From contig CAVXKT010000001.1 of assembly GCA_963762525.1 (NCBI GenBank), forward strand, positions 310,001 to 374,000: a stretch of DNA of 64,000 nucleotides. The letters are read 5' to 3'. Each line of letters starts with the position of its first letter. Position 1 is the first letter of the stretch. The translations under genes were made by a program, and so were the position numbers. The stretch is from DATFDN01 sp963762525. Its GTDB lineage: Bacteria > Pseudomonadota > Alphaproteobacteria > Acetobacterales > Acetobacteraceae. Below the pieces are notes generated by a model. The model had not been told where the DNA came from, made no database searches, and worked only from the letters and a program-made list of their open reading frames with translations. Positions 9,738 through 19,100 of the stretch are shown here, piece after piece.

Positions 9738-11566
9738 ATGCGCAACTTTCCATCGCAAGCAGCCTTTGCCGCGACTATTGCCGCGGCGGCATTGCTCGCA
9801 ACGACGCCATCCCGGGCGCAAACGCCCGCCCCGGCAGCAGACAACCAACCGGGCGCCAGCAGGGAAACAACGCAGTCTCGCCCCCAAAGGCCCGCTCCCG
9901 CCGCAGACAACCAACCGGGCGGCACTCGGCAAACGCCGCCGTCGCGGGCGCGGACGACCGCCGCGGGCGAGGGATCGAGCGTCAGTCAGGAGATGCTGAA
10001 CCGGGCGGCGCGCGATGGCAGCAACTTCCTGCATACCAACGGCGACTACACGCAGACGCGGTTTTATCCGAACAACCAGATCAACACCAGGAACGTCGCC
10101 CGGCTGCATCCGGCGTGGATTTTTCAGACCGATGTTCGCGAGTCGATGGAAACCACGCCGATCGTGGTCAACGGGGTGATGTACATCACCACGTCGTTCG
10201 ACCACGTGTACGCGCTGAACGCCCGCACCGGCGAGCAATTGTGGGAATACGCGCACAAGCTCGGGCCGATCACCAACTACTGCTGCGGGCCGAATAACCG
10301 CGGCGTCGCGGCCTGGGGCGACAAGGTCTATTTCGGGACGCTCGATTCGAAGCTGATCGCGCTCGACGCCAAGACCGGCAAGCCGGTCTGGGAGACGCAG
10401 GTCGCCGACCCGACGCTCGGTTACAGCGAGACGATGGCGCCGACGGCGGTGGACGGCAAGATTCTCATCGGCACCAACGGCGGCGAATACGGCATTCGCG
10501 GCTTCGTGCGCGCCTATGACGCCGAGACCGGCAAGATGATCTGGAATTTCGACACCATCCCCGAGAACTCGGTGGGCGAGTGGGCCGACCAAGGATGCGA
10601 CCGGCCACGACCTGCACCGCAACATCGCGCAGGAGAAGGCCGACGTCGCCAAGGCGGGCGATTTCTACAAGCGCCTCGGCGGCGGGGTGTGGCAGAACCC
10701 GGCGGTCGATCGCGCCAATCACCGCATCTACTTCGCCGTGGGCAATCCGTCGCCCGATCTGTTCGGAACGCCCCGGCCGGGCGACAATCTCTACACCGAC
10801 TCGCTGGTGTCGGTCGATCTGGATAGCGGCAAATACGTATGCCACTTCCAGTATATCCCGCACGACGTGTGGGATCTGGATGCGGTGAGCCCGCCGGTGC
10901 TGGTGAATGTCCGTGATAAGGCCGGGCGGAATATCCAAGGCGTGCTGCAGGCCGGCAAGACCGGAATCATCTATGTCAACAATGCCAAGGATTGCAGCCT
11001 GGTCCGGTTCTCCGATCCGATGGTGCCGTGGAAGGATATCTGGGCGCTGCCGACGCCGGAAGGCACGAAGATGTTGCCGGGCGCGAATGGCGGGGTGGAA
11101 TGGTCGCCGATCGCGGTCGACCCGACTCTCGGCCTCGGCCTACGCCCTCAATCTGCATCAGCCGATGACCTACACGGTGGCATCGGAGGCCTATCCGGAC
11201 GGCAAGTTGTGGCTCGGCGGTGCGTTCAAGGTCATCCCGGAGCCAAGCAGTCGGGCAACGTGACCGCGGTCAACTACAACACCGGCAAGATCGTCTGGCA
11301 GGTGCAAGACCGATCAGCCGATGATCGGCGGTGCGCTGGCAACCGCCGGCGGGCTGGTGTTCGCCGGCGAGGGCAACGGCTGGTTCAAAGCCTATGACGC
11401 GCGCACCGGCAAGGTGCTCTGGCGTTTCCAGGCCGGCGCCGGCGTGAATGCGCCGCCCTCGTCCTATGCGATCGGCGGCAAGCAGTACGTCGCCGTCGCC
11501 GCCGGCGGCAACACGCAGCTCGACTACAAGCGCGGCAATGCGCTGATCGCCTTTACGCTGGAATAA
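9738..11566 (+). CDS. PQQ-dependent (quinoprotein) dehydrogenase, frame broken about four times
   Basis: Periplasmic quinoprotein alcohol-dehydrogenase-type propeller that oxidises alcohols or sugars and passes electrons to cytochrome c. ATG 9738 follows GGGGAGGA and opens a signal peptide ending near PSRAQ. A Pro/Ala linker with two copies of APAADNQPG follows. The diagnostic vicinal cysteines are in NYCCGPNNRG, with tryptophan-docking repeats such as DAKTGKPVWETQV and DARTGKVLWRFQ. Frame changes lie near 10592, 11135, 11240 and 11308; the joined product is about 600 residues and otherwise complete. The next gene encodes its likely electron acceptor. Several consecutive indels could mean pseudogenisation, but the same defect in hemA favours consensus error. 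Confidence 0.85.
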
Positions 11567-11585
11567 TGCGGCCGATCTGGTTCTT

Positions 11586-11690
11586 CGTCATTGCGAGCCG
11601 CCGCACAGCGGCGGCACGGCAATCCAGGCGTGCAGGCCGGAGCCGGCGTCTGGATTGCTTCCCATCGCTTGCGCGGTGGTCGCAATGACG
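11586..11690. repeat. Intergenic nested inverted repeat
   Basis: A 105-bp element with outer arms CGTCATTGCGA (11586-11596) and TCGCAATGACG (11680-11690), and inner arms GCAATCCAG (11619-11627) and CTGGATTGC (11650-11658). Both pairs are perfect inverted complements. A smaller GC-rich hairpin lies within the left arm. This CATTGCGA...GCAATCCAG layout resembles dispersed palindromic repeats I know from many alphaproteobacterial genomes. It separates the PQQ dehydrogenase from the cytochrome gene. Confidence 0.8.
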
Positions 11691-11733
11691 ACAAGAGCGA
11701 TCGGAGCGAAGGCTCACGGGATATGTCGGCGCG

Positions 11734-12317
11734 TTGCTCGCGGCGGCGCTGCTGATAGGCGCGTCCGCGGCAGCGGCGCAGACGCCGGCGAACGGCGACA
11801 TCGCCCGGAAGGCGGCGGTCTGCGCGAGCTGCCACGGCACGGCCGGGATTCCGGCGAGCCCGGAGTTTCCGGTGATTTGGGGCCAGTATGCCGGCTACAT
11901 CTTCATCGAGCTGCGCGACTACCAGTCGGGCGCCCGCAAGAACCCCGTCATGGCATCAGTCGTGGCGGGCATGAGCCGCCCCGACATGCTGGCGCTCGGC
12001 GAGTTTTTCGCCGCCAAACCCTGGCCCGACCTAATCAGCCCTCGGCACCCGCCGGAAGTCACGACGAAGGCGGAGGCGATGGCGACCTCCGGCCAATGCA
12101 CGCAATGCCATCTCGGCGGCTATCTCGGCCAAGGCACCAGCCCGCGGCTGGCCGGGCAGAGCAGTCGCCTATCTGCAGACCACGATGACCCGTTTCCACA
12201 CCGGCGAGCGTGGCAACAACCCGTGGATGTCGGCGCTGCTGAAAACCTATTCGGAGCAGGAATATCGACGACATGGCCCGCTATCTCGGCGGACTGTCGT
12301 CGCACCAGTCTGATTAA
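11734..12317 (+). CDS. Dihaem class I cytochrome c, periplasmic (frame broken twice)
   Basis: Two haem-binding motifs, CASCH and CTQCH, with the c4-like spacing of a dihaem cytochrome of about 195 residues. A hydrophobic signal segment ending in ASAAAAQ leads. Frame changes lie near 12165 and 12260; after joining, the C-terminus reads through YLQTTMTRFHTGERG and MARYLGGLSS to TAA at 12315-12317. The listed start is a TTG at 11734; the real start is probably further upstream (perhaps ATG 11685) across another indel, because positive residues typical of a signal peptide lie just before it. Likely electron acceptor for the PQQ dehydrogenase. Its stop overlaps the stop of convergent zwf. Confidence 0.75.
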
Positions 12318-13786
12318 CCCTCATGCCACGTGCGGCCGTCGCGCTCGATCAGCGCGATCGCCGCCGTCGGGCCCCAGCTGCCGGCCGGATAGGGGCGCGG
12401 GGCGTCGGCGCGCGCGGCCCAGGCTTCCAGGATCGGCTCCACCCGGCTCCACGCCGCCTCCACCTCGTCGCGACGCATGAACAATGTCGGGTTGCCGCGC
12501 ACGGTGTCCATCAGCAGCCGCTCATAGGCGTCCGGGTAGCGCAGTCCGAACGCCTGCTCGAAGCTGATGTCGAGCCCGGTCGGCGTGAGGCGAAGCCCGC
12601 CCGGCCCCGGCTCCTTGGTCATCATCTCGAGCCGCATGCCCTCCTCGGGCTGCAATCGGATCACCAGGCGATTGGCCCATGGATCGGCGCCGTCGGGCGG
12701 GAAAATCGCGAACGGCGGGCTGCGGAACTGCACCACGATCTCGCTCATCTTGCGCGGCAGCCGCTTGCCGGTGCGCAGATAGAACGGCACGTTCGCCCAG
12801 CGCCAGCTCCGCACCTCCAGCTTGAGGGCTACGAAGGTCTCGGTCGCAACCGCCTCGCCGCCGCCGAGATCGGCGAGGTAGCCGGGAACGGGCCGCCCCT
12901 CCACCGCGCCGGCGGCATACTGCCCGCGCACCGTCAGATGTCCGACCTCGTGCGGTTCCATCGGGCGCAGCGCGCGCAAGACCTTCAGCTTCTCGTCGCG
13001 CACCCGGTCGGCCTCGAGCGACAGCGGCGGCTCCATCGCCACCAGACACAGCAATTGCAGCAGGTGATTCTGCACCATGTCGCGCAGCGCGCCGGCATGG
13101 GCGTAGTAGTCGCCCCTGCCCTCCAGCCCCACCGTTTCGGCGACCGTTATCTGGACGTGATCGATGACGTCGCTGGTCCACAGCCGCTCGAAGATCGTGT
13201 TGGCGAAGCGCAGTGCGAGCAAATTCTGCACCGTCTCCTTGCCCAGATAATGGTCGATGCGGAAGGTCTGCGCCTCGGTGAACACCTCGCCCACCGCGTC
13301 GTTGACGGCGCGCGCCAATTCGAGGTCGTGGCCGATCGGCTTTTCCAGCACCACGCGCGAGAGCGGCGTCACCAGGCCGGCGGCGCCGATATTGCGGCAG
13401 ATCGGCCCATAAAGCCCCGGCGCCACCGCGAGATAGAAGACCCGCACGCGGTCCGGGTCGAGCCGTTCGGCCAGCGCCTCCCACCCGCCGCCGAGGCGCG
13501 CGGCGTCCAGCCGGATGTACTCGAGTGCGCCGAGGAAACGGCGGACGGTGTCCGGATCGAGCGCTTCGGGCGCGACATGGGCCTCCAGCGCCGCCGCGGC
13601 GCGGTCACGAAAGCTCGCGGGCTCAAGGTCGGAGCGCGCCGCGCCCAGAATCCGCGAACCCGCCGGCATCTGGCCGTCGCGAAACCGCCAGTAGAGCGCC
13701 GGCAGCAGCTTGCGCAAGGTGAGATCGCCGGTGGCGCCGAACACCACGCAGTCGAACACGGGAACCGGGATGATCTTCGCCGCCAC
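12314..13786 (-). CDS. zwf: Glucose-6-phosphate 1-dehydrogenase
   Basis: 490 residues, normal for the family. Oxidises glucose 6-phosphate to 6-phosphogluconolactone with NADP+ (or NAD+), entering the Entner-Doudoroff and pentose phosphate routes. The cofactor motif GATGDLT is at residues 17-23; the substrate motif RIDHYLGKE is near 175; EKPIGHDL and FYLRTGKRLPRK are also present. The start is GTG 13786 after CAGGAG at good spacing. It lies 30 bases downstream of an SDR gene on the same strand. The usual partners pgl and edd are not in this window. Confidence 0.95.
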   Translation of the reverse strand: MAAKIIPVPVFDCVVFGATGDLTLRKLLPALYWRFRDGQMPAGSRILGAARSDLEPASFRDRAAAALEAHVAPEALDPDTVRRFLGALEYIRLDAARLGGGWEALAERLDPDRVRVFYLAVAPGLYGPICRNIGAAGLVTPLSRVVLEKPIGHDLELARAVNDAVGEVFTEAQTFRIDHYLGKETVQNLLALRFANTIFERLWTSDVIDHVQITVAETVGLEGRGDYYAHAGALRDMVQNHLLQLLCLVAMEPPLSLEADRVRDEKLKVLRALRPMEPHEVGHLTVRGQYAAGAVEGRPVPGYLADLGGGEAVATETFVALKLEVRSWRWANVPFYLRTGKRLPRKMSEIVVQFRSPPFAIFPPDGADPWANRLVIRLQPEEGMRLEMMTKEPGPGGLRLTPTGLDISFEQAFGLRYPDAYERLLMDTVRGNPTLFMRRDEVEAAWSRVEPILEAWAARADAPRPYPAGSWGPTAAIALIERDGRTWHEG

Positions 13787-13816
13787 GTCCGCTCCTGTCT
13801 TGCCGGAGCGGCGCTT

Positions 13817-14601
13817 CTACACCATCGGCGACGCGCCGCCGTCCATGTTTATGGCGGTCCCGGTCGTGAATCCGCGCATGATCGGAGCACAGGAAGCAGG
13901 CCATCGCGGCAAATTCTTCAGCCCTGCCCATTCGGCCGAGCGGGATATTGGCGCCCATTTTGCCGGCAAATTCCTCAAAACTCGTGTTGGCGCCCTGCGC
14001 CGCGTGCCGGCGCACCCACTGATCGGAGACGATCAGCCCCACCAGCATCGCGTTGACCAGCACATTATGGGGCGCGCATTCATTGGCGAGGATCTTGGTG
14101 AGAGCCAATCCCGGCGGCGCGCGAGACGGCGGTGGGCGCGCTGTTGGCGCGCGGCGCCTTGGCGCCGATGTTGAGCACGTTGATCACCCGCCCCCAACGT
14201 CGTTCCTTCATTCCCGGCAGCGCCAGCCGCGCCAGCCGAATTGCCGCGAACAGCTTGAGATCGAGATCCTCCTGCCAGATCTCGTCCGTCACCTGCTCGA
14301 ACGGCATGGCACGCGACGTGCCGGCGTTGTTCACCAGAATGTCGATCTTACCGAAGGCGCGATGCGCGGCCTCGTAGGCCTGTCGGCAATCGGCGGGCTT
14401 GGAGACATCGGCCGGCACCGCGATCACCCGGCCGCGCGCGGTGCGCGCTACCCGGGTCCTCGCTTCCTCCAGCACCTCCGGCCGGCGCGCCAGGAGTGCG
14501 ACGTCGGCGCCGGAAGCTGCGAATTCGGTTGCCATCGCCAGGCCGAGCCCCTTGCTCGCCCCGGTGACGAGCGCGGCGCGGCCGGTCAGTTCCACCTGCA
14601 T
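13817..14601 (-). CDS. SDR-family oxidoreductase with atypical active site (frame broken twice)
   Basis: About 260 residues after joining frames at roughly 14120 and 13875. Rossmann motif TGASKGLG and NNAG are intact, and the C-terminus recovers a typical TTGTAINMDGGASPMV. The catalytic Ser/Tyr/Lys positions read Asn144, Thr157 and Arg161 in the segment NSAPTAVSRAAG. I recall SDR subfamilies with this P-T-x-x-S-R pattern, so it may be a real subfamily and not damage. ATG 14601 follows GAGGAG. Substrate unknown. It precedes zwf by 30 bases and is divergent from a methyltransferase gene. Confidence 0.7.
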
Positions 14602-14721
14602 GACGCTCTCCTCAAATATGGAGAGCAACTCTGCGTCTCGCCCTCAGGCGAGGCAACCCGCGAATCGATTGAACCGGACCGCCGGCCCGGACTACAACGC
14701 GCACGCGAACGGGGGCGGAAA

Positions 14722-15395
14722 TTGCAATCTGAAGCCGAAGTCGGCGTCTATGACGAACTGCACGCCACCGTCGAGCAGGATGACGGGGCGCGTTCGCGCG
14801 CCATCTACCGGGACCTGTTCCGGGGAATGCTCGACATCATCGCCGCGCGCGCGACCGCGCTCGGTTCTGGAGGTGGGCTGCGGCAGCGGGCTGTTTGCCG
14901 AGATGCTCGTCAAGGAGACGCAGGTCGCCTATCGCGGCTTCGACTTCAGCCCGGTCGGGATCGCCCATGCGCGGGCCCGCCTTCCGGGCGCGGCGTTGTT
15001 CGTGGGCGACGCGCTGGCCCCGGCAAGCTACTCTGGCGACTACGATTGCATCATCTGCTCCGAGGTGCTGGAGCATATAGCGGGCGATCTCGACGTGATT
15101 GCGCTCTGGCCGCGCGGCACCCTCTGCGTTTGCAGCGTGCCCAATTTCGACTACCCGACGCATGTTCGCCGGTTCCGCACCGAGCATGAGGTTCGGGAGC
15201 GGTACGGCGAGGCAATCGATATCAAGGGCGATCACGCGAATCGCCGCCCCGGCGCGCGCCGGGCGATCGTGGGCGGAGTATCTTCGCCGCCTCGCTGGCG
15301 CCCGCGCGGAGCCGAAGCGGCTGTTGGGTCTTCTGGGGATAAACGCCTTCGACTGGAACGCCGGCTGGTTCATCTTCTCCGGAATCAGGCACTGA
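14722..15395 (+). CDS. SAM-dependent class I methyltransferase (frame broken twice)
   Basis: The N-terminal part (EVGVYDELHATVEQ) is in one frame, the SAM-binding motif I VLEVGCGSG follows in another after a break near 14865, and a last change near 15235 brings in NAFDWNAGWFIFSGIRH before the stop. DYDCIICSEVLEHI is the usual post-II segment and GTLCVCSVPNF resembles the strand near motif III. Joined length is about 225 residues. The start is uncertain: I used TTG 14722 behind a purine-rich stretch, but a further indel could place it upstream. The substrate cannot be told; motif spacing fits small-molecule methyltransferases. It converges on a lipoprotein gene 5 bases away. Confidence 0.65.
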
Positions 15396-15399
15396 GCCT

Positions 15400-15684
15400 C
15401 TATCGCCGGTCGTCGTGCTCGTCATGGCCGCGGTCATGCCCGCCATGGTCGCGGTCCCTGCCGTGGAGGTCGCGCCCGCCGTGGTCGTGATCCCCACCGC
15501 CGAAGAAATCGAGGCCGAACAGCGGCGCCGGCTCATAGGCCGGCGTTCCGTAGGCGTATTGCGGGCCGTAATAGCCGCCACCATAACCGGCCCCGTAAGA
15601 ACCGGGGTAGGCCACGCAACCGCCCAGCGCCGCCGCCCCGATCAGGGCCAGGGCGGGCGTCACGAATAGGTTCAGCCAACGCAT
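15400..15684 (-). CDS. Small lipoprotein with Tyr/Gly-rich body and His/Asp-rich tail
   Basis: 94 residues. Signal peptide with lipobox LGGC at residues 20-23, so Cys23 is the predicted lipidated residue. A Gly/Tyr-rich stretch follows, then PAYEPAPLFGL, then a tail of alternating His, Asp, Gly and Arg (about residues 62-94) that looks able to bind metal. ATG follows AGGAG. It is a paralogue of the next gene upstream: signal peptide, CVAYP and the PAYEPAPLFGL block are shared, but the charged tail is unique to this copy. Function unknown; outer-membrane or periplasmic location is expected. Confidence 0.75.
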   Translation of the reverse strand: MRWLNLFVTPALALIGAAALGGCVAYPGSYGAGYGGGYYGPQYAYGTPAYEPAPLFGLDFFGGGDHDHGGRDLHGRDRDHGGHDRGHDEHDDRR

Positions 15685-15752
15685 CGCACGATTCTCCTAG
15701 ATTGGCGTGGTATGCTGCCGCGCTCTCCGGGATAAGGGACAGCGGCGCCCGG

Positions 15753-15983
15753 CTAGCGCCAGTAACGGCGGCGCCAATAGTCGCCACCGCCGAAGGTCAG
15801 GCCGAATAGCGGCGCCGGTTCATAGGCGGGCGGGGCGTAGGCGTACCCGGCGCCGTAATAGCCGCCATAGCCGCCATAACCGCCATAACCGCCGCCATAA
15901 TAGCCGGGAGCCGGATAGGCCACACAACCCCCGAGTGCCGCCGCGCTGATCAGAGCCAGCGCCGGAGCGAGAAATCGCTGCAT
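15753..15983 (-). CDS. Small Tyr/Gly-rich lipoprotein, paralogue of its neighbour
   Basis: 76 residues from ATG 15983, preceded by GAGGAGAA. Signal peptide with lipobox LGGC, then repeated YGGYGG units and the block PPAYEPAPLFGL shared with the next gene downstream, ending in a short Arg/Trp tail (WRRRYWR). The pair is a tandem duplication whose C-termini have diverged completely: acidic and His-rich in one, basic and aromatic in the other. Function unknown. Confidence 0.75.
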   Translation of the reverse strand: MQRFLAPALALISAAALGGCVAYPAPGYYGGGYGGYGGYGGYYGAGYAYAPPAYEPAPLFGLTFGGGDYWRRRYWR

Positions 15984-16109
15984 CGAACCGTTCTCCTCGA
16001 ATCGTTCCGTTCTGTTAACTGGTATCGCCGCGCGGCGTTCTGATGGCGCGCGCGTCCTGATTTCGCCATGCTTGACGCCCACAGCGAGGGCGCAACCGGA
16101 CCTCACACG

Positions 16110-18192
16110 ATGCGACGTGAAAGCCGCCTGTTCCGCCTCTCCGCCGGCGTCGCGATGCTGGCGCTGTGCACGGCACTCCCCGCTCGGGCGCAGACCGCCG
16201 ATGAACCCGAGGTCAATCCCCCGGGCCGCGTCGGCGCCTTAATCGGCCTCAACGGGGTGGTGTCGTTCCACGCCGCGGGCGCCGAATTCCTGGAGCCCGG
16301 CCGCCATCAACTACCCGGTGACGACGGGCGAGGGCTTCTGGACCCAGCCCGGCGCGGAAGCGCGCATCGCGGTCTCCGACACCAACCTTGCTCTCGACGC
16401 GGCGACCGATCTCGAGGTGAACACGCTCGACGAGCACGCCATGATCGCGACGCTGCCGCAGGGCGAGGTTTATCTCGATCTGCGGGATGTCGCCGCCGGC
16501 GAGACCTACACCATCGTCACGCCGCGCGGCGCCGCGACCATGGCCGCGGCGGGTCAGTATGCCATCGCCGCGGGCGATGGCGGCACGCCGACCCGGGTGG
16601 TGGTGCTGCAAGGCACGGCGACGCTCGGCGAGGGCCCTTCGGGCAGTCTCGCAGCGGGGCAGCAGGCCGAGATCGTCGGCGCCGGTGCGCCCTTCGAGAC
16701 GCGGACCGAGCCGGCGGCGCACGATCCGTTCATCGACCACCTGCTCGCCGCGCAGCACCCGGCCCGCCGACCGGCGGCCCCGCCGCCGCCGCTGGTGGCA
16801 CAGATGCCCGGCGGCGCCGAGCTTGCCGATTACGGGAGCTGGACCCCCAATCCGCAATACGGCGAGGTTTGGTATCCCGACGTCCCGACCGGCTGGGTGC
16901 CCTACCGGGAGGGGCATTGGGCCTATATCGCGCCCTGGGGCTGGACCTGGATCGATTCCAATTCCTGGGGTTTTGCGCCGTTCCATTACGGCCGCTGGGC
17001 CGAGGTCAACGGCCGTTGGGGCTGGATTCCGGCCGACCCGGTGGTGTTGCCGGAAGCTCCGCCCTACCCCGTGTATGCGCCGGCGCTGGTGACGTTCTTC
17101 GGCGTGGGCGCCGCGGTAGGCGTGGGCGCGGCGCTGCTTGCCGGCGGCTCGATCGGCTGGGTGCCGCTCGCCCCCGGCGAGATCTATCGGCCCTGGTTCC
17201 GCGCCGGCCGGCGCTATGAGCGCGACGTGAACATCCGGCACGTGACGAACGTGAACGAGATCACGAATGTCTTCAACCGCAGCACCGTGGTCAACAACGT
17301 GACCGTGAACCGGTTCGGCAATGCCGGCGCCGCGACCGTCGTTCCGGCGGCGGCGATGGCGACGTCCCGACCGCTCGGCACGGTGGCGCGGCCGGCGTCG
17401 CACGAGATGCTGGCCACCGCGCGCCCGGTGTATGGCCGTGCGCCGATCCCGCCGACCACGGCCACGGCGGGGATCACGCCGGCGGTTGCGCGCGCCGTTC
17501 ATGCCGTTCCGCCGCCCGCCGGGGCGCCCCCACGCACCCCGCCCGCCCCCGGGCCGGTAATCCGCGCGCAAAACCTGGCCCCGCGTGCGCCGGCCGGAAC
17601 CGTGCCGCTCGCCGGGCGACCTACTCCACCCGCTCCCGGCGCCGCGGAGCCGGGGCGTGCGGCAGCACCCGGGCCGGCTTTGCCGCATGTCGCGACGCCA
17701 GCGACCGCGGGCATCCCGCATCCGCCGCTCGCCCAACTGCCGCAAGTGCCGCATCCCGCGGCGCCAATCCCGCATGGGCCGACGCGGGCGGCGATCGCGA
17801 ACCCCGGATCGCCGACCCCGCCTGCGGTTCCGCATCCGACGCTGCCGGTATCGCCCACTCCGCAGGTTGCGACTCGGCAGGTCCACCCCCAGCCGGCCGT
17901 CCCCCGGGCGGCGCCAGCGGCCGTGGTTCACCCGGCACCCGTGCCGGTGCCCCACCCGGCTCCACAGGCGGCCGTCGTCCACCCGGCCCCGGCGCCCGCA
18001 CCGCGGCCGGCACCGCGGCCGGCACCGCCGCCAGCCGCCGCGTTTCACCCGGCGCCGCCGCCAGCGGCCGTGTTCCATCCGGCGCCGCCGCCAGCGTTCC
18101 ATCCGCCGGCGCCGACGCCCCATCCGGCTCCGGCACCTGCTCCGCATGCAGCGGCGCCACAGCATCAGGAGCGGCGCCCCGGGCAGCCTTAA
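16110..18192 (+). CDS. FecR/DUF6600-domain secreted protein with long Pro/Ala tail (frame broken once)
   Basis: ATG 16110 opens a signal peptide ending near PARAQ. A FecR-like beta domain follows (INYPVTTGEGFWTQPGA, TIVTPRGAATM, residues about 60-200). The DUF6600-type aromatic block comes next, with YGSWTPNPQYGEVWYP and WGFAPFHYGRWAEV near residues 245-310. There is one hydrophobic Gly/Ala segment near 340. The last 250 residues are dominated by Pro, Ala and His repeats. A frame change near 16290 precedes SPAAINYPV. Total is about 693 residues. Such proteins are exported and thought to sit in the envelope; no sigma/FecA partner is adjacent, so classical signalling is unlikely. The tail may span or bind the wall. 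Confidence 0.75.
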
Positions 18193-18244
18193 GCTGCCAA
18201 TTCGCCCTTTTCCGGCGGCTCCGAACAACGTAGCTTGATGCGGA

Positions 18245-18637
18245 ATGAGGATGCACCCCTTCCGGCGGCCCCTGGCGTGGATGCTCGATTCGCTGCTGCT
18301 CGTGCCGGCGCTGCTACTGGTGCTCGGCGAGCATGTGCTGTGGCAGGGCTCGCGGGCGCTGCTGCGCGCCATCGCCGGCCAGCCGCTCGTCAAGGCGCTG
18401 CATCTGTGGCTCGGGTTGCTGCCGCCCGGCATCGCATTGCCGATGTTTCTCATCCCCGAGGTGTTCAGCCACGCCTCCGAGGTCGGGACGGCGTTGCTGC
18501 TGGCGAAGGGCCATATCGCCGCGGCGACGATGATGGTCGTGCTCGGCAAGGGGCTGGCCACGCTGATTCTGGTCTGGATCTATCAGGCCTGCGAGCCGGC
18601 GCTACTGCGCGTGCGGCTGGTTCGCCCGCTCTCATGA
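18245..18637 (+). CDS. Unrecognised small membrane protein
   Basis: 130 residues in the open frame, with three to four hydrophobic segments (around 12-28, 50-72, 78-92 and 97-112). No family is recognised. One base out of frame beyond its stop, the reading continues plausibly (HDAVLHARRVLLAKFAPL, and so on) to a TAG at 18807-18809, which would give about 187 residues ending in a basic amphipathic helix. Given the indels elsewhere, the longer form is likely. It is followed at once by a lipoprotein gene and sits upstream of waaA on the opposite strand. Confidence 0.5.
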   Translation: MRMHPFRRPLAWMLDSLLLVPALLLVLGEHVLWQGSRALLRAIAGQPLVKALHLWLGLLPPGIALPMFLIPEVFSHASEVGTALLLAKGHIAAATMMVVLGKGLATLILVWIYQACEPALLRVRLVRPLS

Positions 18638-18793
18638 TGCCGTGTTGCACGCGCGCCGCGTCCTGCTCGCCAAATTCGCCCCGCTTCGCTTGGTCGTGCT
18701 CCGGCGGCTGCACCAGTCGGCGAATGCCGGCGGCGCGGTGGAGCACAGTGTCCGGCAATGGCGCTCACGGCTCGCCGCCGGGCTGGAGTTCGC

Positions 18794-19088
18794 GTGGCCC
18801 CGCCGCTAGGGCGCTGCCTCGGCGGGATCGGCTTGATTTTGGTGTGCGGTCCTCGCCGGCTGCGCCTCGCCGATCGGGCGCAACGGCGAGCCGATCGGGC
18901 TGGCGACGGCGGCCTGCGAGGCGCTGCCGGGCACGCGCTGCTGCGGCAAGCCGCCCGCGCCGCCGCCGCCGCAGCCCTATTGCACCCGCAGCCTCGGGGT
19001 CGCCGATTGCTGGACGGACCCGGCGCGTCTCACGAACCATTCCCCGCCCTTGACGGACACCCCGCTGCCGCCTCCCGCCTGCGATTAG
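18794..19088 (+). CDS. Small Cys/Pro-rich lipoprotein (frame broken once)
   Basis: GTG 18794 follows GGAG and opens a short hydrophobic signal (RCLGGIGLILV). After a one-base shift near 18847 the frame gives lipobox VLAGC, then CASPIGRNGEPIG, a Cys-rich middle (GTRCCGKPP, PYCTRSLGVADCW) and a proline tail ending PPPACD before TAG 19086-19088. Mature size is about 77 residues with six further cysteines, so disulfides are likely. Family not recognised. It converges on waaA with 12 bases between the stops. Confidence 0.55.
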
Positions 19089-19100
19089 CGCCCGTCGTCT

